A stretch of 64,000 nucleotides of DNA from Roseibium sp. MMSF_3412 (GTDB lineage: Bacteria; Pseudomonadota; Alphaproteobacteria; Rhizobiales; Stappiaceae). The stretch lies in assembly GCF_030733265.1 (NCBI RefSeq), contig NZ_JASHJI010000002.1, forward strand, positions 372,001 to 436,000. The letters are read 5' to 3'. Of this stretch, positions 27,743 through 36,575 are shown in pieces. Position numbers and translations under genes: made by a program. Numbering within the stretch: position 1 is the first letter of the stretch; every line of letters begins with the position of its first letter. The notes beneath the pieces were generated by a model. That model was not told the origin of the DNA. It saw only the letters and a list, made by a program, of their open reading frames with translations, and did not search any database.

Positions 27743-27771
27743 ACGGCCGGTCCCTGACCGGCCGTTTTTTT
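27743..27771 (+). terminator. Rho-independent terminator of phoX
   Basis: ACGGCCGGTC and GACCGGCCGT form a perfect 10-bp stem with a 3-nt loop, followed by a run of seven T, starting 25 bp after the phoX stop. Confidence 0.92.
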
Positions 27772-27829
27772 GGCGTCCTTCAAATCAGAAGAGGCACACA
27801 GACCGCCGCGCGTGCGCGGTCGTCCTGGA

Positions 27830-28198
27830 TCAGGCAACCTTGCTGTGATCGTACCAGACGGCTTCGATATTGTGGCCGTCAGGATCAAGAACGAACGCTG
27901 CGTAATACCCGGGCCAGTAATGCGGACGATAGCCGGGACCGCCATTGTCGGTCGCCCCCTCCTGCAGCGCCACATCGTAAAAGGCGTGCACCTCCTCCCG
28001 GCTTTTTGCTTCAAAGGCGATATGGGTTGGCACAACCGGATCATTCACCACCCAGAGATCGGTGTTCTTCCCGTCGAAAAAACCGGCAGCGTCGCCAACT
28101 TCCATGGAAATCGAGTAGCCGAGCGTCGAGAGCACCTTCAGATAGAAGGCCTTTGACTTCTCATAGTCGCTGACATGCAGATGTGTGTGAGCGATCAA
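27830..28198 (-). CDS. VOC (glyoxalase/dioxygenase) superfamily protein
   Basis: 122 aa, one paired betaalphabetabetabeta unit. MIAHTHLHVSDYEKSKAFYLK is the usual opening with the first metal-ligand His; YAAFVLDPDGHNIEAVW is the end, with the Glu ligand near the C-terminus. It could be a small isomerase, lyase or antibiotic-binding protein; nothing specific is shown. It lies 94 bp after paaZ on the same strand but has no evident role in phenylacetate breakdown. Confidence 0.8.
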   Translation of the reverse strand: MIAHTHLHVSDYEKSKAFYLKVLSTLGYSISMEVGDAAGFFDGKNTDLWVVNDPVVPTHIAFEAKSREEVHAFYDVALQEGATDNGGPGYRPHYWPGYYAAFVLDPDGHNIEAVWYDHSKVA

Positions 28199-28292
28199 CC
28201 TGTATTCCCCGCATTTGTCCCGCTTCGCGCCCGGCAGCCTAGCACAGGCTTACCATTTTGGATCGGACGTTCGGGACCAATACGAAACCGCC

Positions 28293-30356
28293 TTAGGCGG
28301 CGGCGGGCCACTCCTTGGCAACCATTGTCAGGACGTCATATTGCGCAACGACCTCGTCATTCTGGTTGGTCACCTGGCAGTCCCAGCGCACTTCACCGTG
28401 CTCGGCATTTTCGCGCGGGTTGATCTCCTTGCAGGTCAGACGGACCTTGAGGCTGTCACCGAAATAGACCGGGGTCAGGAAGCGCAGGTTGTCGACGCCG
28501 TAGTTCGCCAGCACCGGGCCGGGCTCCGGATCGACGAACAGCCCGGCGGCAAAGGAGGCAATCAGATATCCGTGGGCGACGCGGTCATCGAAGAACGGGT
28601 TTGCCTTGGCAGCCTCGCTGTCCATATGGGCATAGAACGTGTCACCGGTAAACTCTGCAAAGTGCTCGACATCTTCGCGTGTGACCTCACGCGCCTTCGT
28701 GACGATCTGATCGCCGATCCTTAGCTCGGCCAGGGACTTGCGGAACGGATGGATGTCGCTATGCGCATCGGCCCCTTCAGTCCATTGACCGGTGACGGCA
28801 GACAGGAGTTCTGGCGTTCCCTGGATCGCGCTGCGCTGCATGAAGTGCTTCACGCCGCGCATGCCGCCCATTTCCTCGCCGCCTCCCGCACGGCCCGGGC
28901 CGCCGTGCACCAGCGGAGCCAGTGGCGATCCATGTCCCGTCGAACTCTTCGCCGAACGCCGGTTGCCGATCAGAACGCGTCCATGGAAAGGTGCAAGACC
29001 CGTCACGATCTCCCGGGCAACCGTGCTGTCATCCGTAAAGAGGGACGAGACAAGAGACCCGCGTCCCTTTTGCGACAATGCGACAGCTTCGTCATTGTCC
29101 GAGTAAGCCATGACCGTGGCCACGGGGCCGAAGGCCTCGACCGAATGAACCGCGTCCGCTCCGCAAGGGTCGGCGCAGCGCAGAAGGATCGGCGAGAGGA
29201 AGGCCCCTTTTTCTGCATCTCCGGAGGAAAGCGCGACACCTTCAAGCGAACCGGAGACAATCTCAGCTTCTTTCGCCAGGACGCCGACCTTGGCTTTCAC
29301 ATCCTCGCGGTCCTTGAGCGAGACGAGGGCACCCATCCGGGTGTTTTCATTGTCGGGCAGTCCGATCGGCGTTGCCGCAAGCCGTGCCGTCAGTGCCTCG
29401 ACGACCGCGTCTTCATATCTTTGCGGCACGATGATGCGCCGGATCGCGGTGCATTTCTGCCCGGCCTTGACCGTCATTTCACGCGAAACTTCCTTGATGA
29501 AGAGATTGAACTCGTCCGTGTCCGGTCCCGCATCCGCGCCGAGGATCGATGCATTGAGGCTGTCGGCCTCCATGGTGAAGCGTACGGAGTGCTGCAGGAT
29601 CGCAGCCCCGGATTTCAGCTTCTGCCCTGTGGAGGCGGACCCCGTAAACGTGACAACATCCTGCTCGTTGACGTGATCGAGCAAATCGCCCGCCGATCCG
29701 GTCACGATCTGAAGCGCGCCGTCGGGCAAAATGCCCGTTTCGAGGATACGGCGCACCACCAGTTCGGTCAGATAGGCGGTCTGAGAGGCCGGTTTCACCA
29801 CGCACGGCATACCCGCGATCAGCGTTGGCGCGATCTTTTCAAGCATGCCCCATACGGGAAAGTTGAACGCGTTGATATGAACGGCGACGCCTTGCAGCGG
29901 CGTCAGAATGTGCTGCGCGGAAAAGGAACCGTCACGCGACAGAGGTTCAACAGGACCCTCGGTCAGAACCTTCGTGTTCGGCAATTCCCGGCGCGCCTTG
30001 GATGCGAAAGTCAGCAACGTGCCGATCCCGCCCTCGATATCGATCCAGCCATCGGTTCGGGTTGCGCCGGTTGCGAAGTTTTCCAGGTAGAACTCTTCCT
30101 TCTGCTCCATGAGTTTCAGGCCAACCGCCTTGAGCATCAAGGCGCGCTCATGGATGGTCATGGCCCGCAGCGCCGGACCTCCGACCGCGCGCGCCCATTC
30201 AAGCGCCGCCCTGAAATCGAGCCCCGCGGTCCCGATGAAAGCGTGGATTTCACCCGTCGCCGCATTCAGGACCGGCACGCCGTCACCTTCTCCCGTGCGC
30301 CATGCGCCTTCGACATAGCTTTTCAATCGGCGTGCGGCCGTTCCCGTCCCGGTCAT
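28293..30356 (-). CDS. paaZ: PaaZ: oxepin-CoA hydrolase / 3-oxo-5,6-dehydrosuberyl-CoA semialdehyde dehydrogenase
   Basis: 687 aa. The bifunctional ring-opening enzyme: the C-terminal hydratase opens oxepin-CoA and the N-terminal ALDH domain oxidises the reactive semialdehyde. ALDH catalytic residues are Glu263 (FTMEADSLNAS) and Cys302 (GQKCTAIRR); FNFPVWGMLEKIAPTL is the cofactor region. The MaoC-like hydratase (about 545-687) carries FTGDTFYAHMD and DDRVAHGYLIASFAAGL. Both domains look intact. It is separated from the paaA-E operon by a 270-bp MITE-like insertion, so its transcription may depend on read-through or on a promoter in the element. Confidence 0.95.
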   Translation of the reverse strand: MTGTGTAARRLKSYVEGAWRTGEGDGVPVLNAATGEIHAFIGTAGLDFRAALEWARAVGGPALRAMTIHERALMLKAVGLKLMEQKEEFYLENFATGATRTDGWIDIEGGIGTLLTFASKARRELPNTKVLTEGPVEPLSRDGSFSAQHILTPLQGVAVHINAFNFPVWGMLEKIAPTLIAGMPCVVKPASQTAYLTELVVRRILETGILPDGALQIVTGSAGDLLDHVNEQDVVTFTGSASTGQKLKSGAAILQHSVRFTMEADSLNASILGADAGPDTDEFNLFIKEVSREMTVKAGQKCTAIRRIIVPQRYEDAVVEALTARLAATPIGLPDNENTRMGALVSLKDREDVKAKVGVLAKEAEIVSGSLEGVALSSGDAEKGAFLSPILLRCADPCGADAVHSVEAFGPVATVMAYSDNDEAVALSQKGRGSLVSSLFTDDSTVAREIVTGLAPFHGRVLIGNRRSAKSSTGHGSPLAPLVHGGPGRAGGGEEMGGMRGVKHFMQRSAIQGTPELLSAVTGQWTEGADAHSDIHPFRKSLAELRIGDQIVTKAREVTREDVEHFAEFTGDTFYAHMDSEAAKANPFFDDRVAHGYLIASFAAGLFVDPEPGPVLANYGVDNLRFLTPVYFGDSLKVRLTCKEINPRENAEHGEVRWDCQVTNQNDEVVAQYDVLTMVAKEWPAAA

Positions 30357-30368
30357 GGATCGTCCTTT

Positions 30369-30638
30369 CTAGGTGATGGACTCATAAATGAGGCCGAAAT
30401 GGTTTGAGGCGGCTTGCTTCGCCTCAAGGAGCGGAAGCGCAGGAAATGTGCTTCATTTTCAAGCCTTTCGCGACGCGGAGGAGGCGCAAGCCGGTCAAAT
30501 CCGAAGGACATGGAAATGGCTTTACCCCGTGGCGTCAGCGTGCTTGACCGGGCAGGAAGCCCGCTCCGCACACCCTTCCTGACTGGATTTCGCCATTTCG
30601 TATGCCATTTCAGTCTCATTTATGGGTCCATCACCTAG
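30369..30638. mobile_element. MITE-like element with 34-bp terminal inverted repeats
   Basis: The left end CTAGGTGATGGACTCATAAA (30369 onward) and the reverse complement of the right end agree at 31 of 34 positions, through to GAAATGG. CTAG bounds both ends, either as 4-bp target duplication or as part of the repeat. The 270-bp body has no transposase; a short open frame within it is not credible as a gene. An internal hairpin TTGAGGCG/CGCCTCAA sits at 30404-30427. It nearly fills the 287-bp gap between the ferritin-fold gene and paaZ. A 16-bp copy of the left end recurs at 51906. Confidence 0.8.
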
Positions 30639-30643
30639 AATGG

Positions 30644-31423
30644 TCAGGCAAGTCCGAGCTTGGCCAGACGTGTTTCGGCATCTGCTGTCCACGCGCGCCG
30701 CAGTGTTTCGTTGTCGGTGTGCCGAAGACCCAGTTTCCTCAGCCGGTCAAAACGGGCCGACTGCGCCGGGCCGAATGTCTCCGCAACTTTCGGCATCCAG
30801 TAGGCAATCGAGGCCATCGCTTCGTCCCGCGAAGCAGGTGTGTCCGAAACCTGCGCAAGCCCCTCAAGCCCCAGTTCCATGTGCCGTTTTTCCTTCGGAA
30901 GGATGGCCCGGAACTCTTCACTGAGCGGCTGGTAGGATGTCTGCACCTGTTCCTGAAGCTGGTGCACCGTCGCAAGGCCCATGAGGAAATTCATGACCAC
31001 GGCATCGGTCCAGCCTTGAAGCGGATAGTGGAAAACGGAAAGGCGCATGTCTCCGCCCTGCCGTTTCGGGTCGATCTGCGCGTCCCGATCCTGGCGCGCC
31101 GACCAGGAATGCGCCTTGTTGTAGAGGGCCTTGTCGGTTCCAAAATCACCCATAAGGTCGAGAATCCGCTCGGCATGGTCGACCTTTTCCAGCGTGATCC
31201 GGCACGCTGCAATGCGCTCTTTCAAACCGGGCGCCCAGTTGATCGCATCGGCGAAACCGGCGGACCCGGCAAGTTCGCTGTCGACAAAGGACGACATCAA
31301 GCGCAGCAACTCGCCCCGGTAGCGCGGCGGCACATTTTCCGGCGAGGTCAGCTTGCCGCCCTTGTCCAGATAGTCGGACAGCGTCATCGCCTCGTCCTCG
31401 GGAAGCATAGCCTCATTCGTCAT
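30644..31423 (-). CDS. Additional PaaA/PaaC-like ferritin-fold protein
   Basis: 259 aa, resembling the phenylacetic-acid catabolic protein family (ferritin-like helical bundle) to which PaaA and PaaC belong. It overlaps the paaE end by 11 bp, so it is part of the paaABCDE operon. The diiron signatures of PaaA (EAGH, EESFH) are mostly missing; one candidate is EKRHMELG near 190, and DHAERI lies near 90. Core PaaABCE needs only PaaA and PaaC, so this is a third family member, perhaps a structural or stabilising subunit, or a separate oxygenase component. Function not established here. Confidence 0.7.
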   Translation of the reverse strand: MTNEAMLPEDEAMTLSDYLDKGGKLTSPENVPPRYRGELLRLMSSFVDSELAGSAGFADAINWAPGLKERIAACRITLEKVDHAERILDLMGDFGTDKALYNKAHSWSARQDRDAQIDPKRQGGDMRLSVFHYPLQGWTDAVVMNFLMGLATVHQLQEQVQTSYQPLSEEFRAILPKEKRHMELGLEGLAQVSDTPASRDEAMASIAYWMPKVAETFGPAQSARFDRLRKLGLRHTDNETLRRAWTADAETRLAKLGLA

Positions 31424-32489
31424 AGCTGATCACCACCTTGTCGGAGACGGGAATGCACTGGCAGGAAAGGACGTAACCTGCACGGACCTCGTAGTCTTCG
31501 AGCGCATGGTTCACTTCCATTTCCACTTCACCTTCCAGCACCCTGGCGCGGCACGTGGAACAGACCCCGGCCTTGCAGGAAAACGGGGCGTCCATCGAAT
31601 TGGCGACCGCTGCCTCCAGCACGGATGTTCCATCCTTTTCCATCTGGAAATTGCGCGTCGTGCCGTCGAGCGTGACCGACAGTTCACAGGTGCCCGCAGC
31701 AGCAGCTGCTGCTTTCGATGCCGTTCTTGCCTTTGCCCGTCCCGGCTGCGAAGAGGCAAAGAGTTCGAACCGGATCTGCTCGTCTGTCAGGCCGTGCTTG
31801 CGCAGGCTCTCCGCAATCGTCAGCATCATCGGCTCCGGGCCGCAGATGAAGGCCGTGTCGACCTCTTCTGCATCAATCCAGAGCTTGAACAGCAGATCCA
31901 TTTTTTCTGCATCGATCCGCCCGGTAAAGAGATCAATCTCCTGTGTTTCCGTCTCCAGGACATGGATCAGCGACAAGCGCCCGAGATACTGGTTCTTCAG
32001 ATCCTCCAGTTCCTCGCGGAACATGATCGAACTGGTCTGCCTGTTGGCATAGATCAGCGTGAACGTGCTTTCCGGCTCGCGCGCCAGAACGGTCTTGATG
32101 ATGGATAGGACAGGCGTGATGCCCGATCCGCCGGCAAAGCCGAGATAGCCTTTCGCGGCTGTTGGCTCCAGTTCGGTATGGAACCGTCCCATCGGCTCCA
32201 TTGCATCAAGGCGGTCGCCCACCTTCAGTTCCTCGTTCGCCCAGGTTGAAAACGCGCCGCCATCGACGCGCTTGATGCCGACTTTCAGGCAACCCTCGTC
32301 GAGCCCGGCACAGATCGAATAGGACCGGCGCAGCTCCTCGCCGTCGAAGTCGCGGCGAAAGGTCAGGTACTGACCCTGGATGAAGCTGAACGCCTCCGCA
32401 TCAGGCGCGTCCGGTTTGAGCGTGACCACAACGGCATCGCGCGTGTCGCGGCGAATGTCGGTCACTTCGAGCGAATGGAATCGTGCCAT
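31413..32489 (-). CDS. paaE: PaaE: phenylacetyl-CoA epoxidase reductase subunit
   Basis: 358 aa from ATG 32489 (MARFHSLEVTDIRRDTRD). Order of domains: FAD-binding reductase (RRSYSICAG), NAD-binding (GFAGGSGITPVLSIIKTVL), and C-terminal [2Fe-2S] ferredoxin (APFSCKAGVCSTCRARVLEG, with the fourth Cys in YVLSCQCIPV). It passes electrons from NADPH to the PaaA diiron centre. An Ala-rich linker (about 260-285) joins the last two domains. It follows paaD by 22 bp and overlaps the next ferritin-fold gene. Confidence 0.95.
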   Translation of the reverse strand: MARFHSLEVTDIRRDTRDAVVVTLKPDAPDAEAFSFIQGQYLTFRRDFDGEELRRSYSICAGLDEGCLKVGIKRVDGGAFSTWANEELKVGDRLDAMEPMGRFHTELEPTAAKGYLGFAGGSGITPVLSIIKTVLAREPESTFTLIYANRQTSSIMFREELEDLKNQYLGRLSLIHVLETETQEIDLFTGRIDAEKMDLLFKLWIDAEEVDTAFICGPEPMMLTIAESLRKHGLTDEQIRFELFASSQPGRAKARTASKAAAAAAGTCELSVTLDGTTRNFQMEKDGTSVLEAAVANSMDAPFSCKAGVCSTCRARVLEGEVEMEVNHALEDYEVRAGYVLSCQCIPVSDKVVISYDE

Positions 32490-32511
32490 TGGTGCTGCCC
32501 TTTTCCTGGCT

Positions 32512-33033
32512 CTAGATACATTTGAAATAGTCGAACGGTTCCAGGCACGCGCGGCAGCGCCACGCGGCCTTGCATGGTGTCGAGCCGTATTGACTGACCC
32601 GTTCCGTGTCCATGCTGCCGCAGCGCGGGCAGGCAACATCCGGTCCGCTCGCACCCGACATCCGCGCCGCACGTGAACGCAGTCCGTCGCTTGCGGTTCC
32701 GTCGACAGGTGGCGCAATCCCGAAGGTTTTGAGTTTCTCCCGCGCCTCCTGCGTCACCCAGTCCGTTGTCCACGGCGGGGAAAGCCGCCGTTCCAGCCGC
32801 AGGTTCTCAACGCCCTTTTCTCGAAGCTTTTCTTCGATCATCAGATCGATCACCGCCGTCGCCGGGCATCCCGAATAGGTCGGTGTGACGGCAACGACCA
32901 GACGGTCACCCTCGTATCTGACATCACGAATGATGCCGAGTTCCGTCACCGAAACGACGGGTATCTCCGGATCTGGAACCTCGGCGAGCCAGGTCCAGAT
33001 CTCGTCGGTTTTGGGAAGGAGCGTTGTCGACAT
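32512..33033 (-). CDS. paaD: PaaD: Fe-S cluster maturation protein for the epoxidase
   Basis: 173 aa from ATG 33033; a GTG at 33048 overlapping the paaC stop is the alternative start. The MIP18/DUF59 domain has VPDPEIPVVSVTELGIIRDV and TPTYSGCPATAVIDLMI. The C-terminal part is a zinc-ribbon-like unit, CPRCGS then CKAAWRCRAC, usual in PaaD. It is required for active epoxidase, probably in cluster assembly. In operon between paaC and paaE. Confidence 0.93.
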   Translation of the reverse strand: MSTTLLPKTDEIWTWLAEVPDPEIPVVSVTELGIIRDVRYEGDRLVVAVTPTYSGCPATAVIDLMIEEKLREKGVENLRLERRLSPPWTTDWVTQEAREKLKTFGIAPPVDGTASDGLRSRAARMSGASGPDVACPRCGSMDTERVSQYGSTPCKAAWRCRACLEPFDYFKCI

Positions 33034-33044
33034 GGCCGCGTGCC

Positions 33045-33869
33045 TCACCAGCTTGCGCCCGGATAGGCACGCTGGAGGAACTGCATTTCGGCAAGGATGA
33101 AACCAAGATGTTCCGTATGCCGTCCCTGCTTGCCACCCAGATGTGCGTAACCGCCGGGTTCGGGTGTCTTGAGTGTCGCCTCGTCCAGGATGGAGCGGAC
33201 ATCTTCATCCCAAAGGCCCTGTAGCCCGGTGAGTTCCGGCGCGATGCCGGCGCCGCTCAATGCCGCGTCGACATTGTCACCGGCGAACATTTCGCCGGTA
33301 TATGGCCACAGCAGCTCGAGCGCTTCCTGCATGCGGCGATGGCTTTCTTCGGTTCCGTCGCCGAGCCGCACAACGATGTCCGATGCACGATCGAGATGAT
33401 AGCTGACTTCCTTTAGCGCCTTGGCCGCGATCTCGGCAACGCGCGGACTTGTCGAGTGTTCAGCTAGCCATTTGAGCAGCAGGTGATGATAGGCATCGAA
33501 CAGGAACTCGCGCATGATCGTCACCGCCATGTCGCCCTTCGGCAGTTCCACCAGCAACAGATTGTGGAACTTCATGGCATCGCGCAGGTAGGCAAGGTCG
33601 TCCGCATCGCGGCCTTTTCCTTCCACTTCACCCGCAAGCCCGAGCCACATCTGGGTATGCCCGATCAGGTCGAGCGCCGTGTTGGCAAGCGCGATGTCTT
33701 CTTCCAGAACAGGTCCGTGGCCGCACCATTCCGATGTCCGGTGACCCAGAATGAGCGCATTGTCACCCATGCGGCAAAGCCATTCAAAAAACGCAGCCCG
33801 GATGGCATCATCGTTCATGAACGGGTCTGCCTTCAGCTCCGCGTCGGTTGTTTGCGCCCCCGACATCAC
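33045..33869 (-). CDS. paaC: PaaC: phenylacetyl-CoA epoxidase structural subunit
   Basis: 274 aa. A ferritin-fold partner of PaaA that lacks a working diiron centre but is needed for the A2C2 core. WLCRMGDNALILGHRTSEWCG at the front and SHRRMQEALELLWPYTGEMF near the end are typical. It overlaps paaB by four bases, indicating coupled translation. Confidence 0.95.
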   Translation of the reverse strand: MMSGAQTTDAELKADPFMNDDAIRAAFFEWLCRMGDNALILGHRTSEWCGHGPVLEEDIALANTALDLIGHTQMWLGLAGEVEGKGRDADDLAYLRDAMKFHNLLLVELPKGDMAVTIMREFLFDAYHHLLLKWLAEHSTSPRVAEIAAKALKEVSYHLDRASDIVVRLGDGTEESHRRMQEALELLWPYTGEMFAGDNVDAALSGAGIAPELTGLQGLWDEDVRSILDEATLKTPEPGGYAHLGGKQGRHTEHLGFILAEMQFLQRAYPGASW

Positions 33870-34153
33870 ATTTTCCCCACTTCATCGGGAATGTCGAAGA
33901 ATGTCGGATGGCGGTAGGTCTTGCTTTCCGCTGGGTCAAACAGCGGTCCCTTTTCCGAGGGGCTCGACGCGGTGATGTCCTTGGACGGAACCACCCAGAT
34001 CGAGACCCCCTCGCGGCGGCGCGTATAGACATCGCGGGCGTGGTTGATCGCCATTTCGGCATCCGGTGCATGCAGGCTGCCGACGTGCCGGTGGTTCAGA
34101 CCATGCTGCCCCCTGATGAACACTTCCCAGAGAGGCCATTCTTTCTTGGACAT
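33866..34153 (-). CDS. paaB: PaaB: phenylacetyl-CoA epoxidase subunit
   Basis: 95 aa, the normal PaaB size, beginning MSKKEWPLWEVFIRGQHGLN and containing HVGSLHAPDAEMAINHARDV and YTRRREGVSIWVV. PaaB bridges epoxidase heterodimers. It follows paaA by 27 bp and overlaps paaC. Confidence 0.96.
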   Translation of the reverse strand: MSKKEWPLWEVFIRGQHGLNHRHVGSLHAPDAEMAINHARDVYTRRREGVSIWVVPSKDITASSPSEKGPLFDPAESKTYRHPTFFDIPDEVGKM

Positions 34154-34180
34154 GGCAGTCCCTCCCTCTTCTCGTCTCGA

Positions 34181-35179
34181 TTATTCCGCTGCGACAGCCG
34201 CCGCCTTGCGGCGGTCAGCGGCCTTATCCGCGTAGGCATTCAGTCCCTCGCGGAACCAGGCGCCGTCGTCCCAGGCCTTGACCCGGGCGTTGAGGCGCTC
34301 GCGATTGCACGGACCATTGCCCTTGATGACTTCGAAGAACTCCGACCAGTCCGGCTCTGAGAAATCGTAGCCTTGCTTGTCTTCGTTCCATGCCAGCTTA
34401 TCGTCCGGCACCTTCAGGCCGAGATAGTCGGCCTGCGGCACGGTTTCGTTGACGAACTTCTGGCGCAGTTCGTCATTGGTGTTCATCTTGATCTTCCAGG
34501 CCATGGATTGCGCGGAATGAACGGAGTCCTTGTCGGACGGACCGAACATCATCAGCGAGGGAAACCAGAACCGGTTCAGCGCGTCCTGCGCCATGTCCTT
34601 CTGCTCGGGCGTGCCGGCAGCCATTTTCATCATGATCGCGTAACCCTGGCGCTGATGAAAACTCTCTTCCTTGCAGATGCGGATCATGGCCCGGCTGTAG
34701 GGTCCGAAGGATGTCCGCTGCAGCGGCACCTGGTTCATGATCGCCGCCCCGTCGACAAGCCAGCCAACCGCGCCGATATCTGCCCAGTTCAGGGTCGGAT
34801 AGTTGAAGATCGAGCTGTATTTCATCTTGCCCGAATGCAGCTTTTCCAGCAGTTCGTCCCGCGAAACGCCGAGAGTCTCTGCGGCGGAGTAAAGATAAAG
34901 ACCGTGCCCGGCCTCATCCTGCACCTTCGCAAGCAGGATCGCCTTGCGTTCAAGGGTCGGTGCACGGGTGATCCAGTTGCCTTCCGGCAGTTGACCGACG
35001 ATCTCCGAGTGGGCGTGCTGACCGATCTGGCGGATCAGGGTCTTGCGATAGCCTTCCGGCATCCAGTCCTTCGGCTCGATTTTCTCGCCGTTGTCGACCC
35101 GGTCCTGGAAGTCACGCTCTTCCGGCGACATGTCTTCACGCGACTTGAGACCTTCTGATTTCACGAGCTGCGCATACAT
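34181..35179 (-). CDS. paaA: PaaA: phenylacetyl-CoA 1,2-epoxidase catalytic subunit
   Basis: 332 aa. The diiron oxygenase that epoxidises the ring of phenylacetyl-CoA. Metal-binding motifs are intact: [15 protein letters not shown] and [15 protein letters not shown]. The start [10 protein letters not shown] and length match the family. It is the first epoxidase gene of the operon, 46 bp after the thiolase gene. Confidence 0.97.
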   Translation of the reverse strand: MYAQLVKSEGLKSREDMSPEERDFQDRVDNGEKIEPKDWMPEGYRKTLIRQIGQHAHSEIVGQLPEGNWITRAPTLERKAILLAKVQDEAGHGLYLYSAAETLGVSRDELLEKLHSGKMKYSSIFNYPTLNWADIGAVGWLVDGAAIMNQVPLQRTSFGPYSRAMIRICKEESFHQRQGYAIMMKMAAGTPEQKDMAQDALNRFWFPSLMMFGPSDKDSVHSAQSMAWKIKMNTNDELRQKFVNETVPQADYLGLKVPDDKLAWNEDKQGYDFSEPDWSEFFEVIKGNGPCNRERLNARVKAWDDGAWFREGLNAYADKAADRRKAAAVAAE

Positions 35180-35225
35180 CGCATTTCCTCCAAAAACACC
35201 TGTTCAGGCCCTGTGCAATTCAATC

Positions 35226-36431
35226 CTACACCCGCTCCAGCACCAGTGCGATGCCCTGCCCGACACCGACACACATTGTGCAGAGCGCGTAGGTGCCGCC
35301 CGTGCGCTGCAACTGATAGGCCGCATGCAGCACCAGCCGTGCCCCGGACATGCCCAGCGGATGGCCAAGCGCAATCGCACCGCCATTTGCATTCACATGT
35401 GCAGCATCATCCGGCAGTCCAAGCTCCCTCAAGACAGCCAGCGATTGCGACGCGAACGCCTCGTTGAGTTCGATCACATCCATCTGCTCGAGGGTGAGAC
35501 CCGCAATATCGAGCACCTTTCGGGTGGCCGGGCCGGGCCCGATCCCCATGATCCGGGGCGGCACGCCAGCGGCTGCCATCGCGACAACCCGAGCTTTGGG
35601 AACAAGTCCGTTCGCGCGCGCTGCCGCTTCGGACGCGACAATCACGCCTGCAGCGCCGTCGTTGACGCCGGATGCATTTCCTGCAGTCACGGTCAGATAC
35701 GGCCCGTTGACACCGCGCAGTTTTGCCAGGGCTTCCGCGCTGGTTCCCGGGCGCGGATGCTCGTCCGTGTCAACGATGATCGGCTCACCCTTGCGCTGCG
35801 GGATCGTGACAGGAACGATTTCGTCCCTGAACACACCCGCCTGTTGCGCGGCGTCCCAGCGGCGCTGGCTTTCAGCCGCGAACCGATCCTGATCGGCCCT
35901 TGAAATTGCGTAGTCCTCGGCAACATTGTCGGCCGTTTCGGGCATGGAATGCGTGCCGAACGCCTTTTCAAGCCGCTTGTTCTTGAAGCGCCAGCCGATC
36001 GTCGTGTCATACATTTCCGCATTGCGTGAGTAGGCCGTCCCCGCCTTGGCGACGACAAACGGCGCGCGGCTCATGCTCTCCACACCGCCGGCAAGCATCA
36101 GGCCTGCATCGCCTGCACGGATCGTGCGGGCGGCCAGCCCGATTGCGTCCATGCCGGACCCGCACAGCCGGTTGACCGTGGCGCCCGGAACGGAGACGGG
36201 CAGACCTGACAGAAGCACGGCCATGCGCGCAACATTCCGGTTGTCTTCGCCCGCCTGATTGGCGCATCCCAGGATGACGTCGTCGACCGTGTCCCAGTCC
36301 ACCTGTGGATTGCGGTCCTTCAAGGCCGCAAGGGGAATCGCAGCCAGATCGTCTGCGCGCACCGATGCCAGGGCACCGCCATAACGCCCGATCGGGGTAC
36401 GGACTGCATCGCAGACAAAGGCTTCCGGCAT
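35226..36431 (-). CDS. paaJ: PaaJ/PcaF-type thiolase (3-oxo-5,6-dehydrosuberyl-CoA / 3-oxoadipyl-CoA thiolase)
   Basis: 401 aa from ATG 36431 (MPEAFVCDAVRTPIGRYGG). Catalytic Cys90 lies in NRLCGSGMDAIG; the His region is NGGAIALGHPLGMSGAR and the second Cys lies in ALCTMCVGVGQG. Its place in the paa operon favours PaaJ, which acts twice to release acetyl-CoA and later succinyl-CoA plus acetyl-CoA. PcaF of the beta-ketoadipate path has the same chemistry and cannot be excluded. The promoter carries the best copy of the GACCG-N2-CGGTC dyad. Confidence 0.88.
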   Translation of the reverse strand: MPEAFVCDAVRTPIGRYGGALASVRADDLAAIPLAALKDRNPQVDWDTVDDVILGCANQAGEDNRNVARMAVLLSGLPVSVPGATVNRLCGSGMDAIGLAARTIRAGDAGLMLAGGVESMSRAPFVVAKAGTAYSRNAEMYDTTIGWRFKNKRLEKAFGTHSMPETADNVAEDYAISRADQDRFAAESQRRWDAAQQAGVFRDEIVPVTIPQRKGEPIIVDTDEHPRPGTSAEALAKLRGVNGPYLTVTAGNASGVNDGAAGVIVASEAAARANGLVPKARVVAMAAAGVPPRIMGIGPGPATRKVLDIAGLTLEQMDVIELNEAFASQSLAVLRELGLPDDAAHVNANGGAIALGHPLGMSGARLVLHAAYQLQRTGGTYALCTMCVGVGQGIALVLERV

Positions 36432-36473
36432 TACTCTCTCCCGCAGCAAACTTGCGGTCGACCCAAATTCATC

Positions 36474-36494
36474 GACCGAACGGTCAGCGTTATA
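36474..36494 (-). promoter_or_regulatory. Thiolase/paaA-E promoter with perfect-arm PaaR-type operator
   Basis: On the minus strand TATAAC (36494-36489) is followed 3 nt later by GACCG-TT-CGGTC (36485-36474), arms fully complementary. The arrangement copies the paaG promoter. It lies 43 bp before the thiolase ATG. Inferred target of the TetR protein at 6941; PaaX is the alternative. Confidence 0.6.
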
Positions 36495-36575
36495 GCATCA
36501 AAACATCACACTTAAAACCCCATTTCAAATTAAAGTGTGATCCTTTGATCCTGAATGACGGAGCTTATGGCCGGT

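Noticed and set aside
26260..28044. 594-codon frame antisense to phoX
   Set aside because: phoX has a Tat signal, family motifs and a terminator; the antisense frame has none.
28749..30407. 552-codon frame antisense to paaZ
   Set aside because: paaZ on the other strand has both domains intact; the antisense frame is low-complexity Arg-rich, typical of GC-rich shadows.
30353..30619. 88-codon frame on the minus strand inside the MITE-like element
   Set aside because: It lies within the inverted-repeat element and has biased, Arg-rich composition; no transposase motif.
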